This document shows, one piece after another, positions 30,157 through 38,442 of a stretch of 64,000 nt of DNA. The first letter of the stretch is position 1, and each line of letters begins with the position of its first letter. The notes under the pieces were generated by a model, which ran no database searches, was not told the origin of the DNA, and was given only the letters and a program-made list of their open reading frames with translations. The DNA is from an uncultured Desulfobacteraceae bacterium (GTDB lineage Bacteria > Desulfobacterota > Desulfobacteria > Desulfobacterales > UBA5852): assembly GCA_913060875.1 (NCBI GenBank), contig CAJXSL010000020.1, positions 24,743 to 88,742 of the forward strand. Reading direction: 5' to 3'. The translations under genes were made by a program, and so were the position numbers.

Positions 30157-30888
30157 ATGCCCGTTTTCCGACTTTCCAGCAATCTCTCCTTCCCGCCGCC
30201 GCACCTGGCAATTAATGAAGGCCTTCTTGCGGTTGGCGGCGATCTGAGCATCGAACGTCTCGTGCTGGCGTATAGCCAGGGCATCTTTCCATGGTATGGA
30301 GAAGACGACCCGATTCTCTGGTGGTCGCCTGATCCCCGTTTGATCCTTTATCCGGAAGAATTGCACGTTTCCCATTCGCTGGAACGCCTGCTGCGTCGAA
30401 AAGCCTTTACCGTTACATTGGACAAGGCTTTTGGACGGGTCATTCACGGGTGTGCCGGAAAACGAGGTCCGGATCATCCGGGCACCTGGATTGTCCCGGA
30501 AATGATCGCGGCTTACGAACGATTGCATGCGGCCGGGTTGGCCCATTCGGTCGAAGCCTGGGACGGGGAAAAATTGGCTGGCGGTCTCTATGGGGTATCC
30601 CTGGGGGGCAGCTTCTTCGGTGAATCCATGTTCACCCGGGTCAGCAACGCCTCTAAAGTGGCGTTTGTCCATTTGGTGCAGGGATTGCACCAGGCCGGCT
30701 TCCAACTGATCGATTGTCAGGTTACCACCGCCCACCTGATGCAATTTGGCGCCCGGGAAGTCCCCCGTGTCCGTTTTCTGCGCGATCTGCAGCATGCCTT
30801 GAAACAGACCACGCGTCAGGGGGTGTGGCGGTTTACGCCCGGGGGAGGCATCGGCACGGCACCGAAAAGCACAGGGCAAGACGGCTGA
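30157..30888 (+). CDS. aat: Leucyl/phenylalanyl-tRNA--protein transferase
   Basis: 243 residues. Family signatures FPPPHLAINEGLLAVGGDL, SQGIFPWYGEDDPILWWSPDPR, GGLYGVSLGGSFFGESMFTR and the C-terminal VQGLHQAGFQLIDCQ with TAHLMQFGAREVPR. It adds Leu or Phe to proteins with N-terminal Lys/Arg, creating the N-degron that ClpS recognises. Its position directly after clpS-clpA gives the complete bacterial N-degron route in one place. Confidence 0.97.
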   Translation: MPVFRLSSNLSFPPPHLAINEGLLAVGGDLSIERLVLAYSQGIFPWYGEDDPILWWSPDPRLILYPEELHVSHSLERLLRRKAFTVTLDKAFGRVIHGCAGKRGPDHPGTWIVPEMIAAYERLHAAGLAHSVEAWDGEKLAGGLYGVSLGGSFFGESMFTRVSNASKVAFVHLVQGLHQAGFQLIDCQVTTAHLMQFGAREVPRVRFLRDLQHALKQTTRQGVWRFTPGGGIGTAPKSTGQDG

Positions 30889-30917
30889 AACATCATGGCG
30901 CAGATGGCGGTGAGCGA

Positions 30918-31613
30918 TCAGAAGACGGTTTTTCCGTCCTTTTGGTCGCAAGCCGCCACCGCACGGCAGAAAGCCTGAACTTTGCGGACATCTTTCCGTC
31001 CGGGGCTCACTTCCACACCCGAGCTGACATCCACTGCGTCAGGGCGGCCGGCAGCGATGGCATCCCGGATGTTGCCCGGCGTCAATCCGCCTGCCAGCAC
31101 TACCGGAAGCTCGGTGGGAACGCCGCGTGCCTCAGCCCAGTTCCAGTCAAGCGCATTGCCGCCCGGCAGCGGACCGCCGGCGCATTCCACCAGAAAAGCG
31201 GTCGGCCGGTAGTGTGCCGCCGCTTCCAGCCCCGGTTCGCCGTTGACAAAAAGGGCCTTGATAACGATCAGGCCATCTTCCGAAAGCCTTTCTACTAGAG
31301 CCGCGTCTTCCCGGCCATGTAATTGAACCGCCCGCAATCCTCCGATCGTCACTGTCTGCATAATCCGTTCATAAGGTTCATTGACGAAGACACCCACCGG
31401 GCAGACATGGGCCGGCAAGCGTCGGGTAATGGCTCGGATCTGATCATCAGCGAGGTGGCGGGGACTTCGGGGGTAGGATATAAAACCGATGGCATCGGCC
31501 CCAGCCGCGGCGCAGGCTTCGGCTTCCCGGGCCGCTGTCAGCCCGCAGATTTTTATCTGGGGCCGGGATACAGGGATATCCGGACTGGGGCGGGGGGGTG
31601 TTTTCAGCATCAC
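30918..31613 (-). CDS. trpF: Phosphoribosylanthranilate isomerase
   Basis: 231 residues. TIM barrel with catalytic Cys in QIKICGLTAAREA and Asp in the late strand (DWNWAEARG region); phosphate-binding LAGGLTPGNIRDAI and AVDVSSGVEVSPGRKD. It catalyses the third step of tryptophan synthesis. The annotated start is GTG, with an adjacent ATG at 31610; both follow GGGGAGG. The gene begins four bases after the trpC stop. It is the last gene of the operon here and converges on aat. Confidence 0.96.
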   Translation of the reverse strand: MMLKTPPRPSPDIPVSRPQIKICGLTAAREAEACAAAGADAIGFISYPRSPRHLADDQIRAITRRLPAHVCPVGVFVNEPYERIMQTVTIGGLRAVQLHGREDAALVERLSEDGLIVIKALFVNGEPGLEAAAHYRPTAFLVECAGGPLPGGNALDWNWAEARGVPTELPVVLAGGLTPGNIRDAIAAGRPDAVDVSSGVEVSPGRKDVRKVQAFCRAVAACDQKDGKTVF

Positions 31614-31617
31614 GGTA

Positions 31618-32421
31618 TCATACCTCCCCTATTGGGGGCTTGGGAAGCATGGACGCAAGCAATGCGGAAGGATTTTTCGCCCGCACCAGGCTTTCCCCGA
31701 CCAGAAAGTTGAATATGCCGTGTTTCAGGTTGGCCTGCACATCCTCCCCGCCGGTAATACCGCTGGCGGCAACGGGAACTTGTCCTGGCGCCAGTCGTTG
31801 TGCCATGGTCATGGCCGTTTCGATATCCGTATCGAAAGTGGCCAGGTTACGGTTGTTGATGCCGATCAGGTGGGCCCCGATTCCCTCAATCATCTCCAGG
31901 TCGGCAGCCGTATGAATTTCCACCAGTGCGTTCATGCCCAGAGAGCGGGTAAGATCCAGGAGCTCAGCGAGTTGCCCCGGGGACAGAATGCGGCAGATCA
32001 ACAGCACGGCGTCGGCCCCCATGGCACGGGATTCGTACAATTGGTATTCACTGATGAGAAAGTCCTTACGCAGAACCGGCAGGTCCACAGCCGCGCGGGC
32101 TGCCATGAGATCCTCCGGACGGCCTTTGAAGAAGTCGCGGTCGGTCAAAACGGAGAGGGCCGCCGCGCCACCCGCGGCATAGGCGCGGGCGAGATCGGCA
32201 GGGTCCAGGTCGATGTGCAGAGGTCCTTTGGAGGGAGACGCCCGCTTGATCTCGGCGATGATGTTGGCGCCACAAATTCCCGGTTGCTTAAGAGCATCGT
32301 AGAACGGCCGCTGATCGCTGCGGCGGGCCGCAGCCTCGCGCAATCGATGGAGGGGCATCTTGCGGCGGGCCACTTCCATTTCTTCCTTTTTTCGCGATAC
32401 GATTCGGGTCAGAATATCCAC
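31618..32421 (-). CDS. trpC: Indole-3-glycerol-phosphate synthase
   Basis: 267 residues. VIAEIKRASPSKG-type motif (NIIAEIKRASPSKGPL) with the catalytic Lys, PVLRKDFLISEYQLYE with the second Lys, GINNRNLATF and ASGITGGEDV of the phosphate site. It converts CdRP to indole-3-glycerol phosphate. It stands alone, not fused to TrpF as in enterobacteria. It lies between trpD (56-base gap) and trpF. Confidence 0.97.
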   Translation of the reverse strand: MDILTRIVSRKKEEMEVARRKMPLHRLREAAARRSDQRPFYDALKQPGICGANIIAEIKRASPSKGPLHIDLDPADLARAYAAGGAAALSVLTDRDFFKGRPEDLMAARAAVDLPVLRKDFLISEYQLYESRAMGADAVLLICRILSPGQLAELLDLTRSLGMNALVEIHTAADLEMIEGIGAHLIGINNRNLATFDTDIETAMTMAQRLAPGQVPVAASGITGGEDVQANLKHGIFNFLVGESLVRAKNPSALLASMLPKPPIGEV

Positions 32422-32477
32422 AGGAGCTCATTTCTCCGACACGGCAAGCCGCCATACCGGGGTTGCGGTTCGATGGA

Positions 32478-33497
32478 TCAGGACGCATGCTCCTGGGTGA
32501 AAGCCGCCAACTCGGCCAGCTTTTCCCGGGCGGCACCGCTGTCAATGGCCTGTTCAGACAGTTGGACGCCCGATTTGAAACCATCGGCCTTACCGGCTGC
32601 GGTAAGGGCGGCGGCGGCATTCAAAAGGACGACATTCCGCCGGGGGCCGGGTTCGCCGTCCAGGATACGGCGTGTGATATCCGCATTGGTGGCCGGATCG
32701 CCTCCCATCATGTCCTGGGGATCGGCCAGCGTGTCGAAATATTCCTCTGGATTCAAGTTGAAAGTGCGCACCTGATCATCCTTCAGTTCGGACACCCGGG
32801 TGGGGGCGCAGACCGAGATTTCATCCAGACCGTCATGGCCATGCACCACATAGGCCTGGCGCGAGCCCAGGAGCCGCAAGGTATGGGCGAACATTTCGGT
32901 CAACTCCGAAGCATAGACGCCGATGATCTGGCAGTTGGCCCCGGCCGGATTGGTCAAAGGCCCCAGCATATTGAAAATGCTCCGCAGGCCGACTTCCTTG
33001 CGGGCCGTGGCGGCAAACCGCATGGCGCTGTGATAAAGGGGCGCAAAAAGAAAACCGATGCCGATATCCTCCACGGCTTCTTCCACCAGTTCGGGGTCCA
33101 CATCAAGCCTGACACCCAGGGCTTCCAAAACATCGGCGCTGCCGCATTTGCTGGAGACGGACCGGTTGCCGTGTTTGGCGACGGTAACGCCGCAACCGGC
33201 AACCACAAAGGCCGTGGTGGTCGAAATGTTGAAGGTGCTGGCGCCGTCGCCGCCCGTGCCGCAGGTATCCACCACGGTGCCGGCGGACGAATGAATCCGA
33301 TAGGCTTTGCGCCGCATGGCCCGGGCGGCCCCGGCCAATTCTTCATTGGTTTCCCCCTTGGTGGCCAGAGCCCCCATGAGTGCACCGATTTGCGCGTCGG
33401 TGAGGTTGCCCGAAAAAATCTCGGTCATAACGTCTGCCATTTGGGTCTCATCCAAATGTGTTCCGGTCACGATGCGTTTGAGATGATCTCGAAACAT
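32478..33497 (-). CDS. trpD: Anthranilate phosphoribosyltransferase
   Basis: 339 residues. PRPP-binding GTGGDGASTFNISTT, KHGNRSVSSKCGSADVLEALG, and GPLTNPAGANCQIIGVY are all classical TrpD segments. It makes phosphoribosyl-anthranilate. It is separate from trpG, unlike the fused enterobacterial form. Preceded by GGAGGG near 33505. Confidence 0.97.
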   Translation of the reverse strand: MFRDHLKRIVTGTHLDETQMADVMTEIFSGNLTDAQIGALMGALATKGETNEELAGAARAMRRKAYRIHSSAGTVVDTCGTGGDGASTFNISTTTAFVVAGCGVTVAKHGNRSVSSKCGSADVLEALGVRLDVDPELVEEAVEDIGIGFLFAPLYHSAMRFAATARKEVGLRSIFNMLGPLTNPAGANCQIIGVYASELTEMFAHTLRLLGSRQAYVVHGHDGLDEISVCAPTRVSELKDDQVRTFNLNPEEYFDTLADPQDMMGGDPATNADITRRILDGEPGPRRNVVLLNAAAALTAAGKADGFKSGVQLSEQAIDSGAAREKLAELAAFTQEHAS

Positions 33498-33517
33498 GAT
33501 GACATTCCCTCCTGATA

Positions 33518-34099
33518 TTAAGAGTGTGCAGCGGTGGTATTTTTTAAAAAATTCCGCAATAATCGTTTACCGACCGTCGTCATGATGGACTCGGGGTGGA
33601 ACTGGAGTCCCTCGGTAGGGTGCTCCCGGTGCCGTATCCCCATGATTTCGCCGTCCTCCGCCTCGGCGGTTATGGTGAAGCAATCCGGCAGGGTTTCCCT
33701 TTCCACGACAAGGGAGTGATACCGCATGGCCTTGAAGGGGTTTTTTATGCCGCGATAGACAGACTGCCCGTCGCCCGTGACCGAGGATGTTTTGCCATGC
33801 ATCAAATTGCGGGCGGTGACGATTTTTCCGCCGAAAGTGGCGGCGATGGCCTGATGTCCCAGGCAAATTCCCAGGATCGGTATGCGCCCTGAAAATGTGC
33901 GGATGGCCTCCATCGATATGCCGGCCGCCTGGGGATGGCCGGGGCCGGGTGAAATGACCATGCCTTCCGGGGCCATTGCATCGATGCGCTCCACGGTCAA
34001 GGCGTTATTGCGGGCCACCTCTACCGTAGCACCCAGTTGCCGCAGATACTGCACCAGGTTATAGGTGAAGGAATCAAAATTATCGATCATGAGGATCAT
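33518..34099 (-). CDS. trpG: Anthranilate synthase component II (glutamine amidotransferase)
   Basis: 193 residues. Class I amidotransferase with the nucleophile in GICLGHQAIAATFGG, oxyanion segment ISPGPGHPQAAG, and the His/Glu pair in GLQFHPESIMT. It supplies ammonia to TrpE. The gene begins just after the trpE stop, and the close spacing fits stoichiometric expression. A dual role as PabA is possible because no separate pabA is in the window. Confidence 0.95.
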   Translation of the reverse strand: MILMIDNFDSFTYNLVQYLRQLGATVEVARNNALTVERIDAMAPEGMVISPGPGHPQAAGISMEAIRTFSGRIPILGICLGHQAIAATFGGKIVTARNLMHGKTSSVTGDGQSVYRGIKNPFKAMRYHSLVVERETLPDCFTITAEAEDGEIMGIRHREHPTEGLQFHPESIMTTVGKRLLRNFLKNTTAAHS

Positions 34100-34100
34100 G

Positions 34101-35600
34101 TCAAGCTCCTTTGAGGGGTCGGGGGGCGAGCATTTTCAGGGCACGCTCCATGGCCTTGGCTTTGTTGACGGTTTCCAGACGTTCGCTTTCCGGATCGGAA
34201 TCGGCCACGATGCCGGCTCCGGCCCTGACCGTCAGGCGGTTGTCTTCGATGCAGGCGGTACGAATGGTAATGGCCATATCCATGTTGCCGCCGAAAGAAA
34301 TATACCCCACGGCACCGCCATAGGGGCCCCGGGGCTCCTTTTCCAGATCGGCGATGATCTCCATGGCACGGATTTTGGGCGCCCCGCTCAAGGTGCCGGC
34401 CGGAAACGTGGCCGCTAATAGATCGAAAGCATCATAGCCGGGTTGCAGATCACAGGTGATGTTGGATACGAGGTGCATGACATGGGAATAGCGCTCGACC
34501 ACCATGAGGTCCGTCACCTGGACGGTGCCGGTTTCCGCCACGCGGCCAAGATCGTTGCGCCCCAGGTCCACCAGCATCAGGTGTTCAGCTTTTTCCTTCT
34601 CATCCTCCAGCAGTTCGCTGGCCAGGTTGCGGTCCTCCCGGTCGTCGGTGCCACGGGGGCGGGTGCCGGCGATGGGGCGCAGGGTGGCGGATCCGTTTTC
34701 AAGGCGCACCATGGTCTCCGGGGATGAGCCCACCAGCGCCGTGCCATCCAGATTCAGGAAAAACAGGTAGGGGGAAGGATTGATATAGCGCTGGGCGCGG
34801 TAAAGCGACCAGATGTCGGGAGGAGAATCACAAACAAAGGGTTGGGATATGACGGCCTGGATGATGTCGCCGGCACGGATGTGCTCCTTGACTTGGCGGA
34901 CGGCGTTTTTGAAGTCGCCCTCCGGGTGAAGCGCCTGAAGCGGACGGGCTTCGCCATCGGCGGAAACATCAGGAACCTGGGCCAGGGGCTCTGCCAGCCG
35001 CTTCAACTGGTGCTTCAGACGTTCCCTGGCGTCATCATAGGCCATATCGGGTGCGCGGCCGTTCGAAACGAAGGACAGGACGACCAGGGTCAGCGTGTGG
35101 CTGACATTGTCGAAAATCAGAAGTTCATCGGGAATCACAAAATGGGCCAGGGCATTATCCGCCGGCCATTGATGAGGAATGGCTTCCAGGAAACTGACGG
35201 CTTCATAGGTGATATAACCAACCATCCCACCCCAGAAACGTGGAAGCTCTGGAATATCCGCCGGTCGATAATCGGCCATGATGGACCGCAATACAGCCAG
35301 GGGGGCGCCTTCATGCGGTATACGATTTTCGGACCCGTTGACCGATACCGCCACGTCGTCCCTGAAAATTCGAATATGGCTATGGGCTGATGTCCCCATA
35401 AAGCTAAAACGTCCCCAACGCTCGCCGCCCTCGACACTTTCGAACAGGAACAAATCGGCATCCTGCCGGTAGTATTTCCCCAGAATGGAAACCGGGGTTT
35501 CGGTGTCCGCCAGAATTTCCGAACAGACCGGGATGACATTGGCGGTATCACAGGCCGCACAAAAGCTGTCACGGGTTGGAAAGTTTCGCAATTGCATCAT
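34101..35600 (-). CDS. trpE: Anthranilate synthase component I
   Basis: 499 residues. Chorismate-utilising domain with GSSPETMVRLENG, RPIAGTRPRGTDDREDRNLA, LVDLGRNDLGRVAETG, GTLSGAPKIRAMEII and GAVGYISFGGNMD. The N-terminal domain includes the LLES-equivalent feedback site LFLFESVEGGERWGRF. GGAGG lies five bases before the first of two consecutive ATGs. It is the first structural gene behind the trp attenuator and catalyses the committed step of tryptophan synthesis. Confidence 0.97.
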   Translation of the reverse strand: MMQLRNFPTRDSFCAACDTANVIPVCSEILADTETPVSILGKYYRQDADLFLFESVEGGERWGRFSFMGTSAHSHIRIFRDDVAVSVNGSENRIPHEGAPLAVLRSIMADYRPADIPELPRFWGGMVGYITYEAVSFLEAIPHQWPADNALAHFVIPDELLIFDNVSHTLTLVVLSFVSNGRAPDMAYDDARERLKHQLKRLAEPLAQVPDVSADGEARPLQALHPEGDFKNAVRQVKEHIRAGDIIQAVISQPFVCDSPPDIWSLYRAQRYINPSPYLFFLNLDGTALVGSSPETMVRLENGSATLRPIAGTRPRGTDDREDRNLASELLEDEKEKAEHLMLVDLGRNDLGRVAETGTVQVTDLMVVERYSHVMHLVSNITCDLQPGYDAFDLLAATFPAGTLSGAPKIRAMEIIADLEKEPRGPYGGAVGYISFGGNMDMAITIRTACIEDNRLTVRAGAGIVADSDPESERLETVNKAKAMERALKMLAPRPLKGA

Positions 35601-35680
35601 TCGGACCTCCAGGGAAAAAGTGTCGCCGCTGTTTGTTGGGTCGTTGGGCGCATTGTTTTTTTTGAGCCATGCTTAGAATT

Positions 35681-35711
35681 AAAAAGGCCGTGGTTTTTAT
35701 GACCACGGCCT
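35681..35711 (-). terminator. Second trp leader terminator (segments 5:6)
   Basis: On the minus strand AGGCCGTGGT (35702-35711), a 7-base loop and ACCACGGCCT (35685-35694) form a perfect 10-bp stem followed by Ts to 35681. It lies immediately after the first attenuator terminator. Its 5' arm can instead pair with the 3' arm of the first terminator. Confidence 0.8.
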
Positions 35712-35712
35712 C

Positions 35713-35749
35713 AAAAACAAAACCGTGGGCCTTTAGGCTGCCCACGGTT
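35713..35749 (-). terminator. trp attenuator terminator (segments 3:4)
   Basis: On the minus strand AACCGTGGGC (35740-35749) and GCCCACGGTT (35721-35730) form a perfect 10-bp stem with a 9-base loop, followed by TTTTGTTTTT. The 5' arm is alternatively complementary to GCCGCCGGTT (35786-35795) just after the leader-peptide stop, 8 of 10 positions, giving the antiterminator of a classical Trp attenuator. Confidence 0.85.
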
Positions 35750-35798
35750 TGCGCTAATCGTATGTTGTTGAAAGGGGGGTGCGTTAACCGGCGGCGCC

Positions 35799-35855
35799 TC
35801 AGGTCAGGTGCCACCACCACCATTGTTTCAGTTCGAGATGTCCTTGAAAACGCAT
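35799..35855 (-). CDS. trpL: trp leader peptide with four consecutive Trp codons
   Basis: An 18-residue peptide, MRFQGHLELKQWWWWHLT, with four successive TGG codons at 35811-35822 and the stop at 35799. GGGGA stands five bases before the ATG. In-frame ATGs at 35858 and 35882 could extend it to 19 or 27 residues. Ribosome stalling at the Trp codons would leave segment 2 (from 35796) free. A ribosome at the stop codon would cover it. This is the geometry expected for attenuation control of trpEGDCF. Confidence 0.88.
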   Translation of the reverse strand: MRFQGHLELKQWWWWHLT

Positions 35856-35897
35856 CATTTTCCCCAATATTTTCTGCACCATCAAATTTCTCGCAAA

Positions 35898-35923
35898 TTG
35901 ACACGGTTCACCGGGCTTGTCAA
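35898..35923. repeat. Inverted repeat TTGACA-N14-TGTCAA in the trp leader
   Basis: TTGACA at 35898-35903 and TGTCAA at 35918-35923. It is between the trp promoter and the leader peptide. It could be a regulator site or chance similarity to two opposed -35 boxes; no good -10 accompanies either arm. Confidence 0.35.
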
Positions 35924-35967
35924 GGAGGTTTTTAAATCCTGACCGCCTGTAAGGAAATGACACGACG

Positions 35968-35997
35968 ATAATCCTCAGTTGGACAATTAATTGTCAA
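35968..35997 (-). promoter_or_regulatory. trp operon promoter overlapping a perfect 14-base palindrome
   Basis: On the minus strand TTGACA (35992-35997), an 18-base spacer and GATTAT (35968-35973). The -35 overlaps GACAATTAATTGTC (35982-35995), a perfect palindrome and a likely operator. The first 12 bases equal those of the E. coli trp promoter as I recall it. It begins four bases after the stop codon of the upstream DUF294 gene. Confidence 0.65.
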
Positions 35998-36001
35998 CCG
36001 T

Positions 36002-38356
36002 CTACTGGCCTGTGAATTCAAAACTCATCCTGGTTTGAAAATCCTCCACCCGCTTGAAAATTTCCTTCAGCATGGTCTGCTCGATGCGCGACAGTTTTTT
36101 GGGATTGATGTAGTTGTCGGGTTTGCCGTTCTCTTCAATGATGGCCGTAATCTGGCGCACGAAGCGCAACTGCATCAGGAAGCTGTAGGATCGGGTGATG
36201 TCCGTGTAGTCTTTGCCGGATATATGCCCCCTTTCATGCAACTGATAGAGCCGATCAACGGTGTTGGTCTCCTCAATGCCATTTTTAAGGGCATGGATGC
36301 GTGCAAAATCCACCACGGGCAGCATGGCTTGTTTGATGTCGAAGGAATGGCGGTGTTCGCCTTTGGATTCCACCACAAAATTGCGGAAAAAACCGAGGGG
36401 GGGTTTGAAGTGAAGGGCGTTTTCGGTCAAGTGGCGGAAAAAGCCGGACCAGCCGCGGAGAGAATCAAACAAATGCCGACGCAGTTGATCGATCAGGCCG
36501 AAATCGCCGTAGCCGCCCCGGAAATCAAAGAATATGCTGGAATGCAGTAGATCTTCGGCCTCGGCCGTGTGGATCCATTCTGAAAATTTGTCCCGCCAAG
36601 CCCCCAGGGGCTGACACCAGTTGGGATTCATGGCCATAACCCCCCCCTCACAGAAGGCATAGCCGGTTTCATCGAGCCATGTACAGACGGTTTCACCCAA
36701 ACCCAGAAAATAGTTTTTGACGGCCGGAAGGCGCTTTTCGGATACATCCTGAAAGACGATGGCATTGTCCTGGTCGGTTTTAAGCGTTTGTTCGCGCCGT
36801 CCTTCACTTCCCATGATCATGAAAACAAAGGGTACCGGGGGAGGGCCGTTTTGTTCGAGGGCAATTTCGATCAGGCGATGGAGAATGGCATCGGAAACCG
36901 TTGCAATCAGACGGGTGACGTTCTCCGCTTTGGCGCCGCTGCCGATCAGGCTCTGGACCAGACCGGGGATGCGGGCCTGTTGTGCCTTGAGTTCTTCACG
37001 GGATACGGCCGAAGCGATTTCGCGAACGATAAAGAGAGGGGACTGGCCTTGGGCGGCCAGTAGATCGCGGCTGGTAATGGTGCCAATCACTTTGCCGGTG
37101 CTGTCCTGCACGGCAAGGTGCTTGAGTTTTTTCTGCATCATCTCCAGCATGGCTTCAAACACCGACAGCTGCTCCGCAATCATACTCAGGGGGGATGACA
37201 TAATCGTCGAAATGGGAATGCCGGTTTCCAGCCCCTGGGCAATGACCCGGTTGCGCAGATCGGTGTCCGTAACAATTCCGATGTGTTTGCCTTCGTCATT
37301 TTGAATGAAAATGGAGCTGCATTTCCGTCGACTCATCAGGGTGGCGGCCTGCTGAACGGGTACACTCTGGTTGCAGGAGAGGATGTCGCGGTTCATCAGA
37401 CGTGCTACGGATACATTGAAGATGTGGACGGTTTCGTCTTTGGGCAAAATACGACGGGCGAATATCTCGGCATAGGATCGGTCCAGCATGCGCTTTCCGA
37501 AGGTGTCCGTGAAATAATCCGAAAAGGCTGGACAGCGCTGGCACAATTTCATGAAATGATGGTCGGGCAGGGCATAGAGATAAGCCTCTTCCTCCACTCG
37601 GAGGGTACGGATGGAAATCCCTTTGTTCAGCAGCATGGAGATGCCGCCGTATGTATCGCCTTCGCCCAGATAACCCTTGAGGCTTTTCTCGCCGGCCTGC
37701 TCGAAATAAAGCTCGGCCGCACCGCTTTGGATAATGTAAAGGTAGTCGATGCGCGATTGTCCCTGGACAAACAATACCGTTCCCGCTTTGTGGTGAATCA
37801 GGGCCAGGGCATGAATCATCTCCTCAAGATCTTTATCGGGAAGAAATGAGAAGGGAACCGTCCGACCGAGAAAGTCGCGGGCCTGTCCGGTGACCAGGAT
37901 GGCGGCATAGGATTCGTCACGCTTGCGCTGGTCGAAAGCATCGGTAAAGAATTCCCGGAAGGCAGGGTATTTTTCGCAGATGGTCAAAAACTGCTCAGCC
38001 GGTATGGCGTATAGCAGGGCATCATCTTCCACTTTGGCCGTCCGCACGGCGACACCGGCATTCATGAGAATCGAAATGCCACCAAAAACCTCTCCGCCAA
38101 CCAGGCGGGCGCCGAGGGCTTTTTCACCGTCCTGTTCATAGTACAACTCGATAGCCCCTTTGCGGATATAGAAAATCTGGCCAATCTGCGTTTTGGCCTG
38201 TTCAGCCACCAGTTGGCCGCGCGGTGACCGAATCTCCGTGGTCCATTCGGCAAGTTCCTCGATCGCTTCTTCCGGCAGGAGCCGAAATGGCATGGCCCGG
38301 GAATAGATTCGCGATGTTTCCTTGAACAGGGCACTGCGGGCTGGTTTTTTGGTCAT
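36002..38356 (-). CDS. cNMP-binding/CBS/DUF294 nucleotidyltransferase-like signalling protein
   Basis: 784 residues. Two cyclic-nucleotide-binding-like domains (about 20-135 and 150-275; each with GEVFGGIS or GDTYGGIS), a CBS pair (about 310-430), a DUF294 nucleotidyltransferase-like domain with MGSEGRREQTLKTDQDNA near 515-535, and the helical DUF294 C-terminal domain. Cytoplasmic. The family is often encoded next to acetate/solute symporters and DnaQ-like exonucleases, as here. The nucleotidyltransferase target is unknown. It lies 86 bases downstream of the kinase-exonuclease gene. Confidence 0.9.
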   Translation of the reverse strand: MTKKPARSALFKETSRIYSRAMPFRLLPEEAIEELAEWTTEIRSPRGQLVAEQAKTQIGQIFYIRKGAIELYYEQDGEKALGARLVGGEVFGGISILMNAGVAVRTAKVEDDALLYAIPAEQFLTICEKYPAFREFFTDAFDQRKRDESYAAILVTGQARDFLGRTVPFSFLPDKDLEEMIHALALIHHKAGTVLFVQGQSRIDYLYIIQSGAAELYFEQAGEKSLKGYLGEGDTYGGISMLLNKGISIRTLRVEEEAYLYALPDHHFMKLCQRCPAFSDYFTDTFGKRMLDRSYAEIFARRILPKDETVHIFNVSVARLMNRDILSCNQSVPVQQAATLMSRRKCSSIFIQNDEGKHIGIVTDTDLRNRVIAQGLETGIPISTIMSSPLSMIAEQLSVFEAMLEMMQKKLKHLAVQDSTGKVIGTITSRDLLAAQGQSPLFIVREIASAVSREELKAQQARIPGLVQSLIGSGAKAENVTRLIATVSDAILHRLIEIALEQNGPPPVPFVFMIMGSEGRREQTLKTDQDNAIVFQDVSEKRLPAVKNYFLGLGETVCTWLDETGYAFCEGGVMAMNPNWCQPLGAWRDKFSEWIHTAEAEDLLHSSIFFDFRGGYGDFGLIDQLRRHLFDSLRGWSGFFRHLTENALHFKPPLGFFRNFVVESKGEHRHSFDIKQAMLPVVDFARIHALKNGIEETNTVDRLYQLHERGHISGKDYTDITRSYSFLMQLRFVRQITAIIEENGKPDNYINPKKLSRIEQTMLKEIFKRVEDFQTRMSFEFTGQ

Positions 38357-38442
38357 GCCGGCACTCCGTTGGTTGTTTGTCTATTGGCAAGGTTATCCAT
38401 GTATTTTTTCGGACGCGGACAAGCTCTGGCGCAAAGGCGGCC

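Noticed and set aside
35898..35923. Second trp promoter in the leader
   Set aside because: A TTGACA is present on each strand but no acceptable -10 at 16-18 bases; kept only as an inverted repeat.
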